Under the pieces are notes generated by a model. The model made no database searches, had not been told where the DNA came from, and saw nothing but the letters and a program-made list of their open reading frames with translations. This document shows positions 54,477-64,000 of a stretch of DNA of 64,000 bases, piece after piece; positions within the stretch are counted from its first letter, which is position 1, and each line of letters starts with the position of its first letter. The DNA comes from Rhabdophis nuchalis (taxonomy: Eukaryota > Chordata > Lepidosauria > Squamata > Natricidae). The position numbers and the translations under genes were made by a program. The DNA is taken from contig CM077644.1 of NCBI GenBank assembly GCA_039707465.1, forward strand, positions 198,497,962 to 198,561,961. The letters are read 5' to 3'.

Positions 54477-57029
54477 TCATCCTGGGAGAAAGGATGGGGG
54501 GGTCGGACGGTCACCGGCCAAAAGCCCAAGGAGAGGCTTATGGTCCGTGAAGACAGCAAAAGTCCGACCATACAGGTATTGGTGGAACTTTTTGATGCCG
54601 GACACCATAGCCAGAGCCTCCTTGTCAATCTGGCTATAGTTTCTCTCAGTGGGAGACATTGTCCGGGACCAAAAAGCAATGGGGGCTTCTGAGCCATCTG
54701 GGAAGGAATGGCTCAGGACGGCCCCCAGGCCGAAAGGGGAGGCATCGCACGCCAACGTCAAGGGCAGCCTGTCATCATATTGCACAAGGACCGCCTCTGA
54801 CGTCAGAGTGGCTTTGACAGCCGCAAACGCATGCGCCTCGCGGCTGCCCCAGCACCAGGCCGCCGATCGCTCGAGCAATCGATGAAGCGGCTCGGCTAAC
54901 GTTGCCTTGTGGGGAAGAAAAGGCGCGTAGAAATTTAAGAGGCCGAGGAACGCCTGCAGCTCCGTCTTGGAGGCAGGCGTAGGGGCGTTCCTAATGGCCT
55001 CGACCTTCTTGGGGGTGGGGTGGATGCCCCGGGCATCAATCAAGAAGCCCAGGAACTCCACCTCCGGTGCGGCAAAAACGCATTTGCTGCGCTTCAACTT
55101 TAATCCCGCGCCCCTGAAAACGCTGAGGACCTTCCTCAGTACTTTGGCGAGCTCTGAGATGCTGGAAGCAGCTATCAGAACGTCGTCAAAATACGGGACC
55201 ACGCCTGGGAGCCCATGGAGCAAACGTTCCATGAAGCTCTGGAAGATCCCCGGGGCGACGGACACACCGAATTGGAGTCTGCGACAACGGAAAGCCCCCC
55301 GGTGGGTGACGATGGTCTGCACCTCCGCAGCCGCCTCGTCCACCGGGAGCTGTTGATAGGCCTGGGCCATATCCAGTTTCGCAAATATGTGGCCTTGCCC
55401 CAGGGAATGGAGCAGGTCTTGCACCACTGGGACTGGATATGGGTTCGCCTGGAGCCCACGGTTGATGGTCGACTTATAGTCGGCGCAGATCCGCACCGAC
55501 CCGTCGGGCTTGATGGGGACCACTATGGGGGTCTCCCATCTTGCCTGGTCAACGGGCTCGAGCACGCCCTGCGCCACCAGCCGGTCAAGTTCGGCATCGA
55601 CCTTGGGCTTCAGGGCGAGCGGCAGCCTGCAGGCCTTGAGCCTAATGGGTGCAACCTGAGGGTCAAGATTTAAGGAGACAGGGGTGCCCACGTAAGAGCC
55701 AAGCCGACCGTCAAGCACGTCGGCGAACTCTTCCAAAACCCCGGAGATGGGAGAGGAGGCGGGAATAGAGTGAACCCCCTGCACTGACAGGCCAAGGGCG
55801 GGAAACCAATCCAGGCCGATGATGGCCGCCAGGGGATCAGAAACCACCAGAATAGGCAAGGGCCCCTTGAAACCCCCGTACTCCACCCTCAGGGAAATCT
55901 GGCCCAGGGTGGGGATTGACGATCCCTGATAGTCCCGCAAAACCGTGAGTGGGGGGGACAATTTGTCTAAGGAAAGGCCGGGGCGTAGCTTGGCCAACTG
56001 TGCCCGGGAAATGATGGACCGAGACGAGCCAGAGTCCACCTCCATGCGGACCCCCACCCACTCCAGTTTCACAACTGTCCTGAGCCGCGTACGGTCGGGC
56101 AGGGCTTCCAGCAGAGAGTTGTCGTCGGTCAAGGCAAAACAGCCGGACGGCTGCGGCTGCTGGCGTCTGCCCCGGCGGCGTTGGGTGGGTGGGTTGGCCG
56201 CAGGCCCTCTACGTTCCTCTCCGGAGCGGCGTTGGGGCTCGGGGGAGGGTTGGTCTTCCGCGGGCGCGGCCGCGCGGCAAGCGGCGGCCAGATGTCCCTT
56301 TCGGCCGCAGCAGCGGCAGATGGCTTCCTTGAACGGGCAATCGGCCCGAGGGTGCTTTCCCTGGCAGCCCAAGCATCTGTAGGTAGCCGGCATGGGCGGC
56401 TTGCGGCCGGCGGGCCTAATGTAGGCGACCTGGTCGTCCTCGTCGGGGTCCTCGTCCTCCTCAACCAGGCACGCGCGTGCGGGCGGGTGGCGGTCCAAGT
56501 CTCTATCCAGGGCCGAGGACTCGGACATCTCGAATGCCCGAGCCTCGTCCACCGCCTGTTCTAGGGTCAGCTCAGCTTGGGCCAGCAGGCGCCTTCTGAG
56601 GCGGACTTCTCTGAGGCCCCAGATGAATTGCTCCAGCAGGGACTCGGCCAAGAAGTCCGCGGCGAAAGCGCACGGAATGGCGGCCATGCGGAGCGCCTTC
56701 AGGAATTCGGCCACCGACTGGTCAGGCTTCTGGAGGCACTTTCTGAAAGCGAAGCGGTGGGTCATCTTAGACGGCACCGGGGCGTAGTGGGCCCTGAGCC
56801 GTTCGATCAATGTGTCCCACGGCATCTCATATACTTCTGTCGGCGCGGCCACGGTGCAAGCGGTGGCGAACAACTCCGTGCCGCCGCAGCCGAGGAAATG
56901 GCCCAATTTTCACGCCGGGGGCAGCGCCCCGTAGTCATTGGCCAGCACGAAGCATTCGAATCGTGCCATAAAGGACACCCAGGACTCCTTCGCCGAGTCG
57001 AACGGAGCGAAAGGAGGAACAGAACCCAT
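54477..57029 (-). pseudogene. Gypsy gag-protease-RT-RNase H polyprotein
   Basis: Gag starts at the ATG at 57029 (MGSVPPFAPFDSAKESW). A TGA at 56910-56912 interrupts it; the same frame then stays open for about 810 codons. Counting from 56906: capsid region 1-130, CCHC zinc knuckle CRCCGRKGHLAAAC about 197-210, protease VDSGSSRSII about 289-299, RT from about 420 with KLDMAQAYQQLP and PYFDDVLIA (about 571), RNase H with CDAS (about 720), DKEAL (about 762) and FTDHKPL (about 788). A frameshift in a C7 run near 54490 ends the frame, and the RNase H end continues in the next frame (54480 downward: MTRWTEFLAAYSYTLYY, HADALSR). The catalytic residues of protease, RT and RNase H are visible, but the stop and frameshift mean the copy is unlikely to make a whole polyprotein. 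Confidence 0.9.
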
Positions 57030-57136
57030 AGCGATCGTACCGCAAAAGAAAATGTGTAAAAAAAAAATTTTTGTGAGGAAAACATTTCCTTCCCTCAGCA
57101 ATCCGAGCTCTGCCTGGCCCCAGCCCTCGTCGCCAG

Positions 57137-57226
57137 TGTTAGATTCTCTGCACGGTGGAGAATAGAGGGAGTCCGAGCCAGGTTTGCTCAAAAACACAGC
57201 CCTTTATTTTAGGCAAGCTTACAATA
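57137..57226 (-). repeat. Gypsy 5' LTR remnant (R-U5 part only)
   Basis: 90 bases identical to 52579-52668. Everything upstream of the polyadenylation-signal region (all of U3 with its promoter) is missing, and unrelated AT-rich DNA follows at 57227. A primer-binding-site-like TGG begins just inside the LTR edge (57135 downward), but I could not match it to a tRNA. Confidence 0.9.
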
Positions 57227-57563
57227 CAATTTTGAATGCTGCCATTTCTGAAATTGAATTTCTGTATTTTCCCCCCCTTTTATATAGATATTGATCAGGT
57301 GGTCCAGTGTAAAGTGCAGTAGGGCATGACCCTATGTAGAGAGATAATTCACAAAAATGCAATATGAAGTGTTGGAGCTTTTACGGTGCTACAAAGCTCC
57401 TTTATTTGTTACATATTCTTTATACAATATCCTATAATGACAAGGGCTTTGCTGGTCTTCAGAGACCTATTTTCACTTTGCTGAATATTTATATGAATTT
57501 TTTCCATTCCCCCTCTCCCCCAAGCAAAGTGGCACTACGTGCAGCAAGAGAGATTACAGGTAG
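57227..57563. other. No recognised feature
   Basis: AT-rich flank of the gypsy element. Confidence 0.5.
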
Positions 57564-58085
57564 TCATCCGTTTATGATCCTTATGGTCTAGCAATCATTC
57601 AAAGTTACAATGGTGCTGAATGAGGGGAGTTTAATAATTGATCCTCAGAGTTCTGGCTGCTGCAGGGTCCACAGAGTCATGGGATCACAATCTGAGCACT
57701 CAGATATTACAATGTCATGGTGAACCATGGCTTGCTTGCTTTATTATTTATTTATTTATTTGTTTGTTTGTTTGTTTGTTTATTTATTTAATCAAATTTC
57801 TACACCGCCCTATCTCCCTGGTGGGACTCAGGGCGGTGCACAGAAAGAATAAAAAACACCCATAACATATAATCACATTATAAAAATAGAATTAAATTTG
57901 GAAAATCTGTGCTAAAATGTAATTAAAAACTATTTAAAAAGTTATATTTAAAATTCAATCAATTAATCTATGCCAGGCCAGCCAGATGGAAAAAGTGCTA
58001 TGGGATCATGATTTCTGACATTCCTTGATGGCAACCAACAAGCAAAGTCAATGGGAAACCTTGCAGAAAATTGGAAGTCACTCCC
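57564..58085. repeat. Medium-reiteration repeat interrupted by an L2 tail
   Basis: GGTAGTCATCCGTTTATGATCC, AGCAATCATTCAAAGTTACA and CATGGGATCACAATCTGAGC (57564-57735) continue after the L2 insertion with GATGGCAACCAACAAGCAAAGTCAATGGG-type sequence (58028-58056). Related words occur at 59995-60120 (CAGCAATCATTCAAAATGAT, GGTCACGTGATAAG). It looks like a non-autonomous DNA transposon, but I see no clear terminal repeats. Confidence 0.5.
57743..57988 (-). repeat. L2-type LINE 3'UTR with (TTTA)n/(TTTG)n tail
   Basis: Reverse-complement tail array at 57743-57792, then CACCGCCCTATCTCCCTGGT and GACTCAGGGCGGTGCACAGA, the same 3' end as the other L2 copies. Coding sequence is absent. Confidence 0.88.
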
Positions 58086-58548
58086 ACTCCTGGCACTTTG
58101 GGTCCCCCACACACTCTGTAGCACCTACCCAAATTCAATGTTTGAGACAGCCGTTCAAAATTGCCACAATGCGCCGTTTCGGAGTTGCTGCAATCATGGA
58201 GGGGGAAGGGGGTGCATGGTTTGGTGCACAGTTGGGTGCTGGGTGGTGGGATGATCTCATGCTGGGGAGGGGGGCATCCAGAGGAGTGAGGATCTGGAAG
58301 ATGGAGGGTCCAAAAGAGCAAGGGAGCTGCTGCTGACTCAGAGGCCATGGATCCAAACCCAAGGAGTGGTTGCTGGAGCAAGCTGGGAGCAGGCGTAGAT
58401 GGGGCATGCTGAGTCCTCATAGCTGGCAGAAGCCGGTAATGCTGGCTAGAAACACTTCTGCTTTCTTCACTGTGTGCCAAGCTGAGAGTCCAAGAAAGAG
58501 ACCTGTTGAACTCACAGTATGGCCTCTTTTGCTGAATAGGCTTGGAAC
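58086..58548. other. No confirmed gene; GC-moderate sequence
   Basis: Less AT-rich than its surroundings, with open frames on both strands (for example 57998-58642 minus). None shows a recognisable domain, and the minus frame runs across repeat boundaries. Probably part of a transposable element that I cannot name. Confidence 0.4.
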
Positions 58549-58800
58549 CAGAGGTGGGTTGCTGCGCCTGGGTGCACACCTGGTGGTGACCCAGGCCTGC
58601 CACGGCCCCAAGCCAGTTCCCTCGCCATTGCTGGGCCGCCACTATTTTGGATTTCAGTGACTACATGTGCGCAGTTCACCGTAAATTGTTCTGCACATGT
58701 GCGCAGAACAATATACATTAAACAGTACACACGTACACACATGCGCGCAAAGCATGCAGGTTGCAAACCAGTACTAAAACCAATTAGCAACCCACCCCTG
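58549..58800. mobile_element. hAT-type MITE
   Basis: The left end CAGAGGTGGGTTGCTGC and the right end GCAACCCACCCCTG are inverted. Flanks CTTGGAAC (58541-58548) and CTTGGTAA (58801-58808) are an 8-bp duplication with two mismatches. It contains a hairpin GTTCTGCACATGTGCGCAGAAC-like segment near 58689-58710. Same family as the element at 4737-5705. Confidence 0.85.
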
Positions 58801-59994
58801 CTTGGTAACACACCTGTGTGGGCTCCAGAATGCTTGCCTGTAGCATTTCCCACACAGTCAAGCAGTTTAAGAATCCCATTAATTTGAATGATTTAAAGTA
58901 CTTCTTTACAGTAGTGGAAGCTTTTTTTTTTCAGCTCACCCCTAAGAAAATCACAACGGCTTTAAGTGTCAAACAATTTTCCAAATCATTTCTGAAATGT
59001 GCATAGCTCTGATTTCCAGTACAATTATTCTTTATTCTAGCATTCTGCTTTATGTTATTGGTTCTATTCTTGAGAGAGACATGTACATGTACATCTAGAA
59101 ATCTTAAAAGGTGCATTCATTTAATGTTATATAGATTTTCTATTCCAATTTAAGATATTTGGAAATAAGTAAAGTCCTGTTCTCTAATTATTTAAACAAA
59201 TGGGGGAAATAATTGAAAGAAATACACACTTTTCCCCCTTCATAATTGGTAGCTTCACAAGACTGAGATATAATGCCAAAATGCTGCCAAAATGTTGTTT
59301 AGTCCTACCTCTCTGCTATGAATGAAATACAATGACATAATAACTTTCTTCCCAATACAAAACTACAATCTGAATATACCAATTCATTTATGCCTTTACA
59401 TTCAAACTCAAAAACTGTAACAAAACTTCACATCTAACAGTACCCAGGATGGAAATTTGTATGAATCCAACCTTGCTGATTTGTGAAATATATGTATTTG
59501 CAGTCAGGAAAGTGCACAAATGTTAATAAATACTTTTTTAAAGGATTTAAAATATATCTACTTTGCCATGCTACAGAAACTATACCAGAAGAGCTGAGGA
59601 GATTAACATTTAACTTATTGTCTTTTCAGCATAAAATGCCTAAAGGTATCAAATTTATGACAGTAAAAAAGCAGTGCTGTCAGTCTTCTCTTTTTCAGTT
59701 TGTTTGCTGTTCTGAGTCACTGGTCTGAAAATGTATAGAACTGAAAAAGGATAAAATAATAATAATAAAAATCTGTAAAACTTTTTCAGCAAGTATCACT
59801 AGATTTTCAAACAGAACCTGAAAAGTATTTGGAAAAGAATTTAAATTATATAAAATTAGTGGCCAATGCATAAGTAACTTGAAACAGGTTTTGTTTTAAA
59901 GGAAGAAAAAATAACCTGTAAGAAGAAAGAGTACATTCCATATTTATTTATCTGCAAAGTTATTTTTCATAAAACAAAACGCCTTAAAAATACA
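58801..59994. other. No recognised feature
   Basis: AT-rich unassigned sequence. Confidence 0.5.
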
Positions 59995-60180
59995 TGCAGT
60001 CTTTGAGTTACAACCATTTGTTCAGCAATCATTCAAAATGATGTTGCATGAAAGGAGTTTTGACACATGACAAAAGTTATAGTCATGGCAATGGTACTGT
60101 GGTCACGTGATAAGAAATTTAGAACTTAGAACCTCTGCAAATCCTCCACCACACCTTTTCCCCAACCTAAGCCACTTTGC
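59995..60180. repeat. Fragment of the repeat seen at 57564-58085
   Basis: CTTTGAGTTACAACCATTTG, AGCAATCATTCAAAATGATG and GTGGTCACGTGATAAG parallel the 57564 repeat. Confidence 0.45.
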
Positions 60181-60374
60181 ATAAAGGACTTGACCACAGT
60201 GCTAGGGCTGGGACTGAAATAGAAGCATGGGGCCTTCCTTCAGCCCTAGTCTGCTATTGAACTAAGGAATGCCACCTAAGTTCCCCCCTGTGGCTATCTT
60301 GATCTAGACCCCCTACACAGCCCTGATCTAGACCACCCTACACAGTCCTACCATCTATCCCCGTCACCTGGAAC

Positions 60375-60470
60375 AGGCCGAAAATGGGGCATGCAGAGGC
60401 TAAAAACGGGGTGCGCAGAGGTTGAAAATGGACATGCGGAGGCCGAAAATAGGGCACATGAAGGCAGCAA
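60375..60470. repeat. 22-bp imperfect tandem repeat (about 4 units)
   Basis: Units of GCCGAAAATGGGGCATGCAG-like sequence (about 60377, 60399, 60421 and 60442), each ending in AGAG/GGAG/GAAG. Confidence 0.8.
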
Positions 60471-60586
60471 TAGGTGGCAGCGGTGATGGGCAGCAATGGT
60501 GGTGATTGGCGGTGGCAATCCACACAGCCTGGAACAGCTGATAGGTGGTATTCTGGGTGGCAGATCCAACTACCAATCAGCTACTC

Positions 60587-60752
60587 ATGATTTATTTATT
60601 AATTTATTTATTTTCGTATTTGTATCCCGCGCCCATCTCCCACCAAGGGACTCGGGGCGGCACACAGGAAATTTAAAAACATAAAAATACAAATATACAA
60701 AATACAAAACCTATTAAAACTATATTAAACCCCATCCTGCGCTAAAATCAGG
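60587..60752 (-). repeat. L2-type LINE 3'UTR
   Basis: Reverse-complement (TTTA)n-like tail at 60588-60612, then CCATCTCCCACCAAGGGACT and CGGGGCGGCACACAGG. Non-coding end only. Confidence 0.85.
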
Positions 60753-60794
60753 TTGTGCTGAAGCTTTCTGTTTGCTGCAAGGAGACAAATTGCT

Positions 60795-60886
60795 GGGAGG
60801 CAGAGGCGATTTTTTTTCTTATTTTCCTCCCCAAAAGCTAGGTGTGTCTTATACTCCGGAGCACCTTATAGTATGAAAAATACAGT
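60795..60886. mobile_element. Right-end fragment of the 49244-type DNA transposon
   Basis: CCCCAAAAGCTAGGTGTGTCTTATACTCCGG-like sequence through GTATGAAAAATACAGT matches the right terminus at 50030-50081. The left end was not found. Confidence 0.7.
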
Positions 60887-63261
60887 AGTTACATTTGTTA
60901 CTATTAAGTAAAATATTTATTCATTTGTTTCTGTTGCTTGTCAATCATATTTTTTCAAAATTTTACATACACACATCCTTACATAGATGTATTGATGCAA
61001 AGTGTTGATTCATTCATAAAGCCTACCTTGTTTCCTAATGATTTAGCTTCACCTGATAAGTCATAGTTTTGATTCATTGCATCCGGCTTCTTTTCAGAAT
61101 TTATAATTGCTAGTTAGCTGCCAATCTCTATGTAGGAAAGCTTGCCCGGTTATTATCATGGTTACTTATACAGCTGCCACATTCTGGAGTTTTCTAAATA
61201 CTTGTTCAAGAAAATGCCACATCTATTAGCTGAATTTGAACAGGGTCTATGTAATTTTGAGCGGATAATATGCATCCTTTTTACTAGATTGTGAGTTGAA
61301 TTACTTTTTTTTGTAGGATATGAATCTTGAATATGTAAAGAAATAAGTGCTTTAGATCCTGATAAGCATACCATATCTCCATTATTCCTTAGTCTTCATT
61401 TCCCTCCCACAGACTTCTATATAAACCTAAAAGGACATGTATTAAAGTTAATGTTTTCTAAAGATATATCCTTCAGAGACCATAAAGCAGTACAATCTGA
61501 AAACTGCAATTCCTTTTTTCCTATTTTAAATATACATTTACTTTGAGACTTTAGTCCCATGAAATTATTCAGCAATAAATATATTGTTAGTTTAAGTGTT
61601 AATGTATATTTTTAAAGCAATAAATATACACTATACTGTGAAGTATAGGACTTGCTGACTCACAGGCAATATTCATTGTAGCTTTTAGCACCTAGAAATT
61701 TATTATTCTGAAATAATAGTGTAAAATCAAAGATTCATCTCAAAGGAAAATGTATTTATAGTTCTGATTGTTGAGTAATGCTCTATTGCCATTAGGCAAG
61801 GAAAAAACGTAGTCAGATTAATCAAAGAACTGGGATAACTTAAATTTTTCTCAACATTTTTTTTTATTATTAAACATTTTCATCTGAATACGTAAAAATA
61901 TTTTATTGCTTGGCTGACATATATATGCACTTTATTTTTAAACAAAGAAATGAGCCAATGACAATTTTATGTCTCTTACTTAATGTATGCCCCTAAATTA
62001 AATCAGGAATGAATGTGAAGTGTCAAGGAATCTATTTGGTATACACAACTCAAATAACCTGCCATATGAACAGATATGTTGATTAAAGCTCTCTCTGTTA
62101 GAAGTGTCAAAATGTTTATTCTTTGGACTGTTGTCTTCCAATATATCTGATCTGATATATATCCATCAATCAACAAACTCATAAACTTGTCAATAACCCA
62201 GCTAGGCTTGAACAATGAGATCTGCCCTTGTCTTTTGTTTGTCTTAATTTATTGGAGACACTATTTTTTATTATTGCAGTTGGAGATATTTTTATGTCAA
62301 TATTGTTAGAAAGGGCATATGCAATACAATGGCCCTGTAATTCTTTCACCCTTATAAATATGGAGCCAGGACTAGAAAAATGGCACATATTTCATCCTAA
62401 AGTAGCTGACCTACTTTTTTTTTAATGGAAATTCTTCTCATAAAAAATGCCACTATGGAAATTTAACTGGCATCCATTGTACCTTCCCTTCATGTTATAT
62501 ATTTTAACTCCTGTCATTTTGACTTAATGCATTGAAGAAAATCATTCACCTTGTATAATACTGTCAAATTCTTTTTTATATAATCCCTGGACACATTATT
62601 GTGCCTAAATTGAGTGATTGAAGTTTTGCTGCAAAATCTCATTAATTAATTTTCTTCTTTTTCATCTATTTATTCATCATTTATTACATGCCTTTGTAAA
62701 AAAAAATTCAATTTTTAAGATTGCAGCATATATTTGTGGAATAGAAGTTAATATTTGACCCACAATGAAACATATTAGCTGAACTCTGAAAAGAAGATGA
62801 ATACAATAAACATAATATTTTATGTTTTGAAAATAACAATTCATCCATTTTTACAACAATATTCTTGTAAGAAAGCCTGAAATTTGGGAACTTCTAAATT
62901 TGGGAAATTCTAAAACACCAAATCCTTTAATTCTTTAGGATATCTTGATGAGCACTAAGAATATAAATAAATTTTCTTAGGGTAGCAAATAGGAGAATTT
63001 TCATAATTCTTATTTTTTTGTTGGTAAGATTTTGTGAAACAAGCTGAAAATATGCTGCCTAGCGAACAGTCAGAATCAGAAAAGGCATAGCCTGGAGCTG
63101 GATAGTGAACAAGGCAAGAGGCTCAGAAAAGATGCATCCTAAATTTTTCTGGCTTTAAAAGAAAAAGGGGGAGGTTTGTACTTGCAAGGCTTTGTTAATG
63201 TAGGTAATAACACTTATGTAACCCACTTTAAACAAATGAGGAATTGTTTATAGGTTCCATA
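60887..63261. other. No recognised feature
   Basis: AT-rich unassigned sequence; the short frames have no motif support. Confidence 0.5.
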
Positions 63262-64000
63262 CAGCACAATACAATAGCAGAGTTGGAAGGGATCTTGGAG
63301 GCCATCTAGTTCAACTCCCTGCCTAGGCAGGAAGCCCTATACCATTTCAGACAAATGGCTATCCAACATCTTCTTGAAGACTTGTAGTGTTGGGGCATTC
63401 ACAACTTCTGGAGGCAAGCTGTTCCACTGATGAATTGTTCTAAGTGTCAGGAAATTTCTCTTCAGTTCTAAGTTGCTTCTCTCCTTGATTAGTTTCCACC
63501 CATTGCTTCTTGTTCTGCCCTCAGGTGCTTTGGAGAATAGTTTGACTCCCTCTTCTTTGTGGCAACCCCTGAGATATGGAACACTGCTATCATGTCTCCC
63601 CTAGTCCTTCTTTTTATTAAACTAGACATACCCAGTTCCTGCAACCGTTCTTCATATGTTTTAGTCTCCAGTCCCCTAATCATCTTGGTTGCTCTTCTCT
63701 GCACTCTTTCTAGAGTCTCCACATCTTTTCTACATCATGGTGACCAAAACTGAATGCAGTATTCCTAGTGTGGCCTTACCAAGGCATTATAAAGTGGTAT
63801 TAACACTTCGTGTGATCTTGATTCTATCCCTCTGTTTATGCAGCCTAGAACTGTGTTGGCTTTTTTGGCAGCTGCTGCACACTGCTGGCTCATCTTTAAA
63901 TGGTTGTCTACTAGGACTCCAAGATCCCTTTCACAGTTATTGCTATTGAGTAAGGAACCACCTATACTGTACCTGTACATTTAATTTTTGTTGCCTAAAT
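63262..64000 (-). pseudogene. CR1 LINE 3' fragment running off the right edge
   Basis: Reverse-complement CR1. The tail ACAATACAATAGCAGAGTTG opens at 63266, followed by the 3'UTR (CTAGTTCAACTCCCTGCCTA). Frames at 63489-63722 and 63765-63980 read VQRRATKMIRGLETKTYEERLQELGMSSLIKRR and [43 protein letters not shown]. One or more frameshifts lie near 63722-63765. The last bases (63980-64000) still match CR1, so the copy continues beyond the window. Confidence 0.9.

Larger units (their letters stand above)
52579..57226 (-). mobile_element. Young Ty3/gypsy retrotransposon with rearranged integrase region
   Basis: On the minus strand the order is: partial 5' LTR (57226-57137), gag from an ATG at 57029, zinc knuckle, protease, RT, RNase H, a rearranged integrase region, polypurine tract and complete 3' LTR (52915-52579). 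The 90 bp shared by the two LTRs are identical, suggesting a recent insertion. The element is far richer in G+C than its surroundings. Defects seen: in-frame TGA at 56910-56912, a frameshift at a C-run near 54490, missing integrase core, and a truncated 5' LTR. Confidence 0.92.

Noticed and set aside
54640..55300. Possible domesticated retroelement gene
   Set aside because: The reading frame lies in a complete LTR-flanked element with identical LTR segments and disabling changes, so it is a recent insertion and not a conserved host gene.
53354..57059. Many plus-strand frames of 60-170 codons
   Set aside because: They oppose the GC-rich gypsy gag-pol frame; GC-rich codons keep the other strand open by chance.
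57998..58642. 214-codon minus-strand frame
   Set aside because: No recognisable domain and it crosses the border of a hAT MITE at 58549; judged chance openness in a less AT-rich repeat.

Overview
This window looks like intergenic DNA from a squamate reptile, most likely a snake. The evidence is the set of repeats: Sauria-type SINEs with an ACCTTT tail, a Bov-B/RTE endonuclease relic, CR1 LINEs with ATTCT- or ATTGT-type tails, 3' pieces of L2-type LINEs, an L1, two Ty3/gypsy elements, a large set of hAT-type non-autonomous DNA transposons, and many microsatellites, all in an AT-rich background. I found no host protein-coding gene, tRNA, rRNA or CRISPR array. Every long reading frame that makes sense belongs to a transposable element.

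Layout. 1-1.98 kb: decayed Ty3/gypsy element (minus strand) running off the left edge. 4.7-5.7 kb: hAT-type element with a perfect 8-bp target-site duplication (TSD) and an L2 LINE 3' end inside it. 13.5-15.6 kb: an old CR1 3' end split by a 1.7-kb hAT-type element that carries a CT-rich array and a ~450-bp imperfect palindrome. 16.4-17.2 kb: CR1 relic. 17.3-23.15 kb: full-length L1 with 5'UTR, uninterrupted ORF1 and ORF2, A-rich tail and 18-bp TSDs. 24.4-26.4 kb: hAT fragment, CR1 with a 365-codon RT/C-terminal frame, and an opposite-strand L2 end. 28.5-29.6 kb: inverted duplication of a small hAT MITE plus its flank around a LINE 3' end with a pentanucleotide tail. 32.7-33.4 kb: Bov-B relic. 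35.4-37.8 kb: two hAT MITEs and a GAAA array. 38.2-39.7 kb: two L2 ends in opposite orientation. 40.1-42.1 kb: a direct-repeat pair and a solo-LTR-like element inserted in an older repeat. 45.8-48.5 kb: two Sauria SINEs. 49.2-50.1 kb: DNA transposon with an expanded GGTA/GAGA array. 51.2-51.5 kb: hAT MITE. 52.6-57.2 kb: young, GC-rich Ty3/gypsy element on the minus strand, with an identical 90-bp LTR match, a long gag-pol frame and a rearranged integrase region. 57.5-60.9 kb: further DNA-transposon repeats and L2 tails. 63.26-64 kb: CR1 3' half running off the right edge.

Function. Only the L1 looks as if it could still make all the proteins it needs. L1 machinery normally acts in cis, whereas Bov-B-type machinery is the likely past partner of the Sauria SINEs because they share a 3' end. 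The gypsy element kept its LTRs, gag, protease, RT and RNase H but lacks an integrase catalytic core. The large remaining stretches hold nothing I can assign beyond simple repeats.
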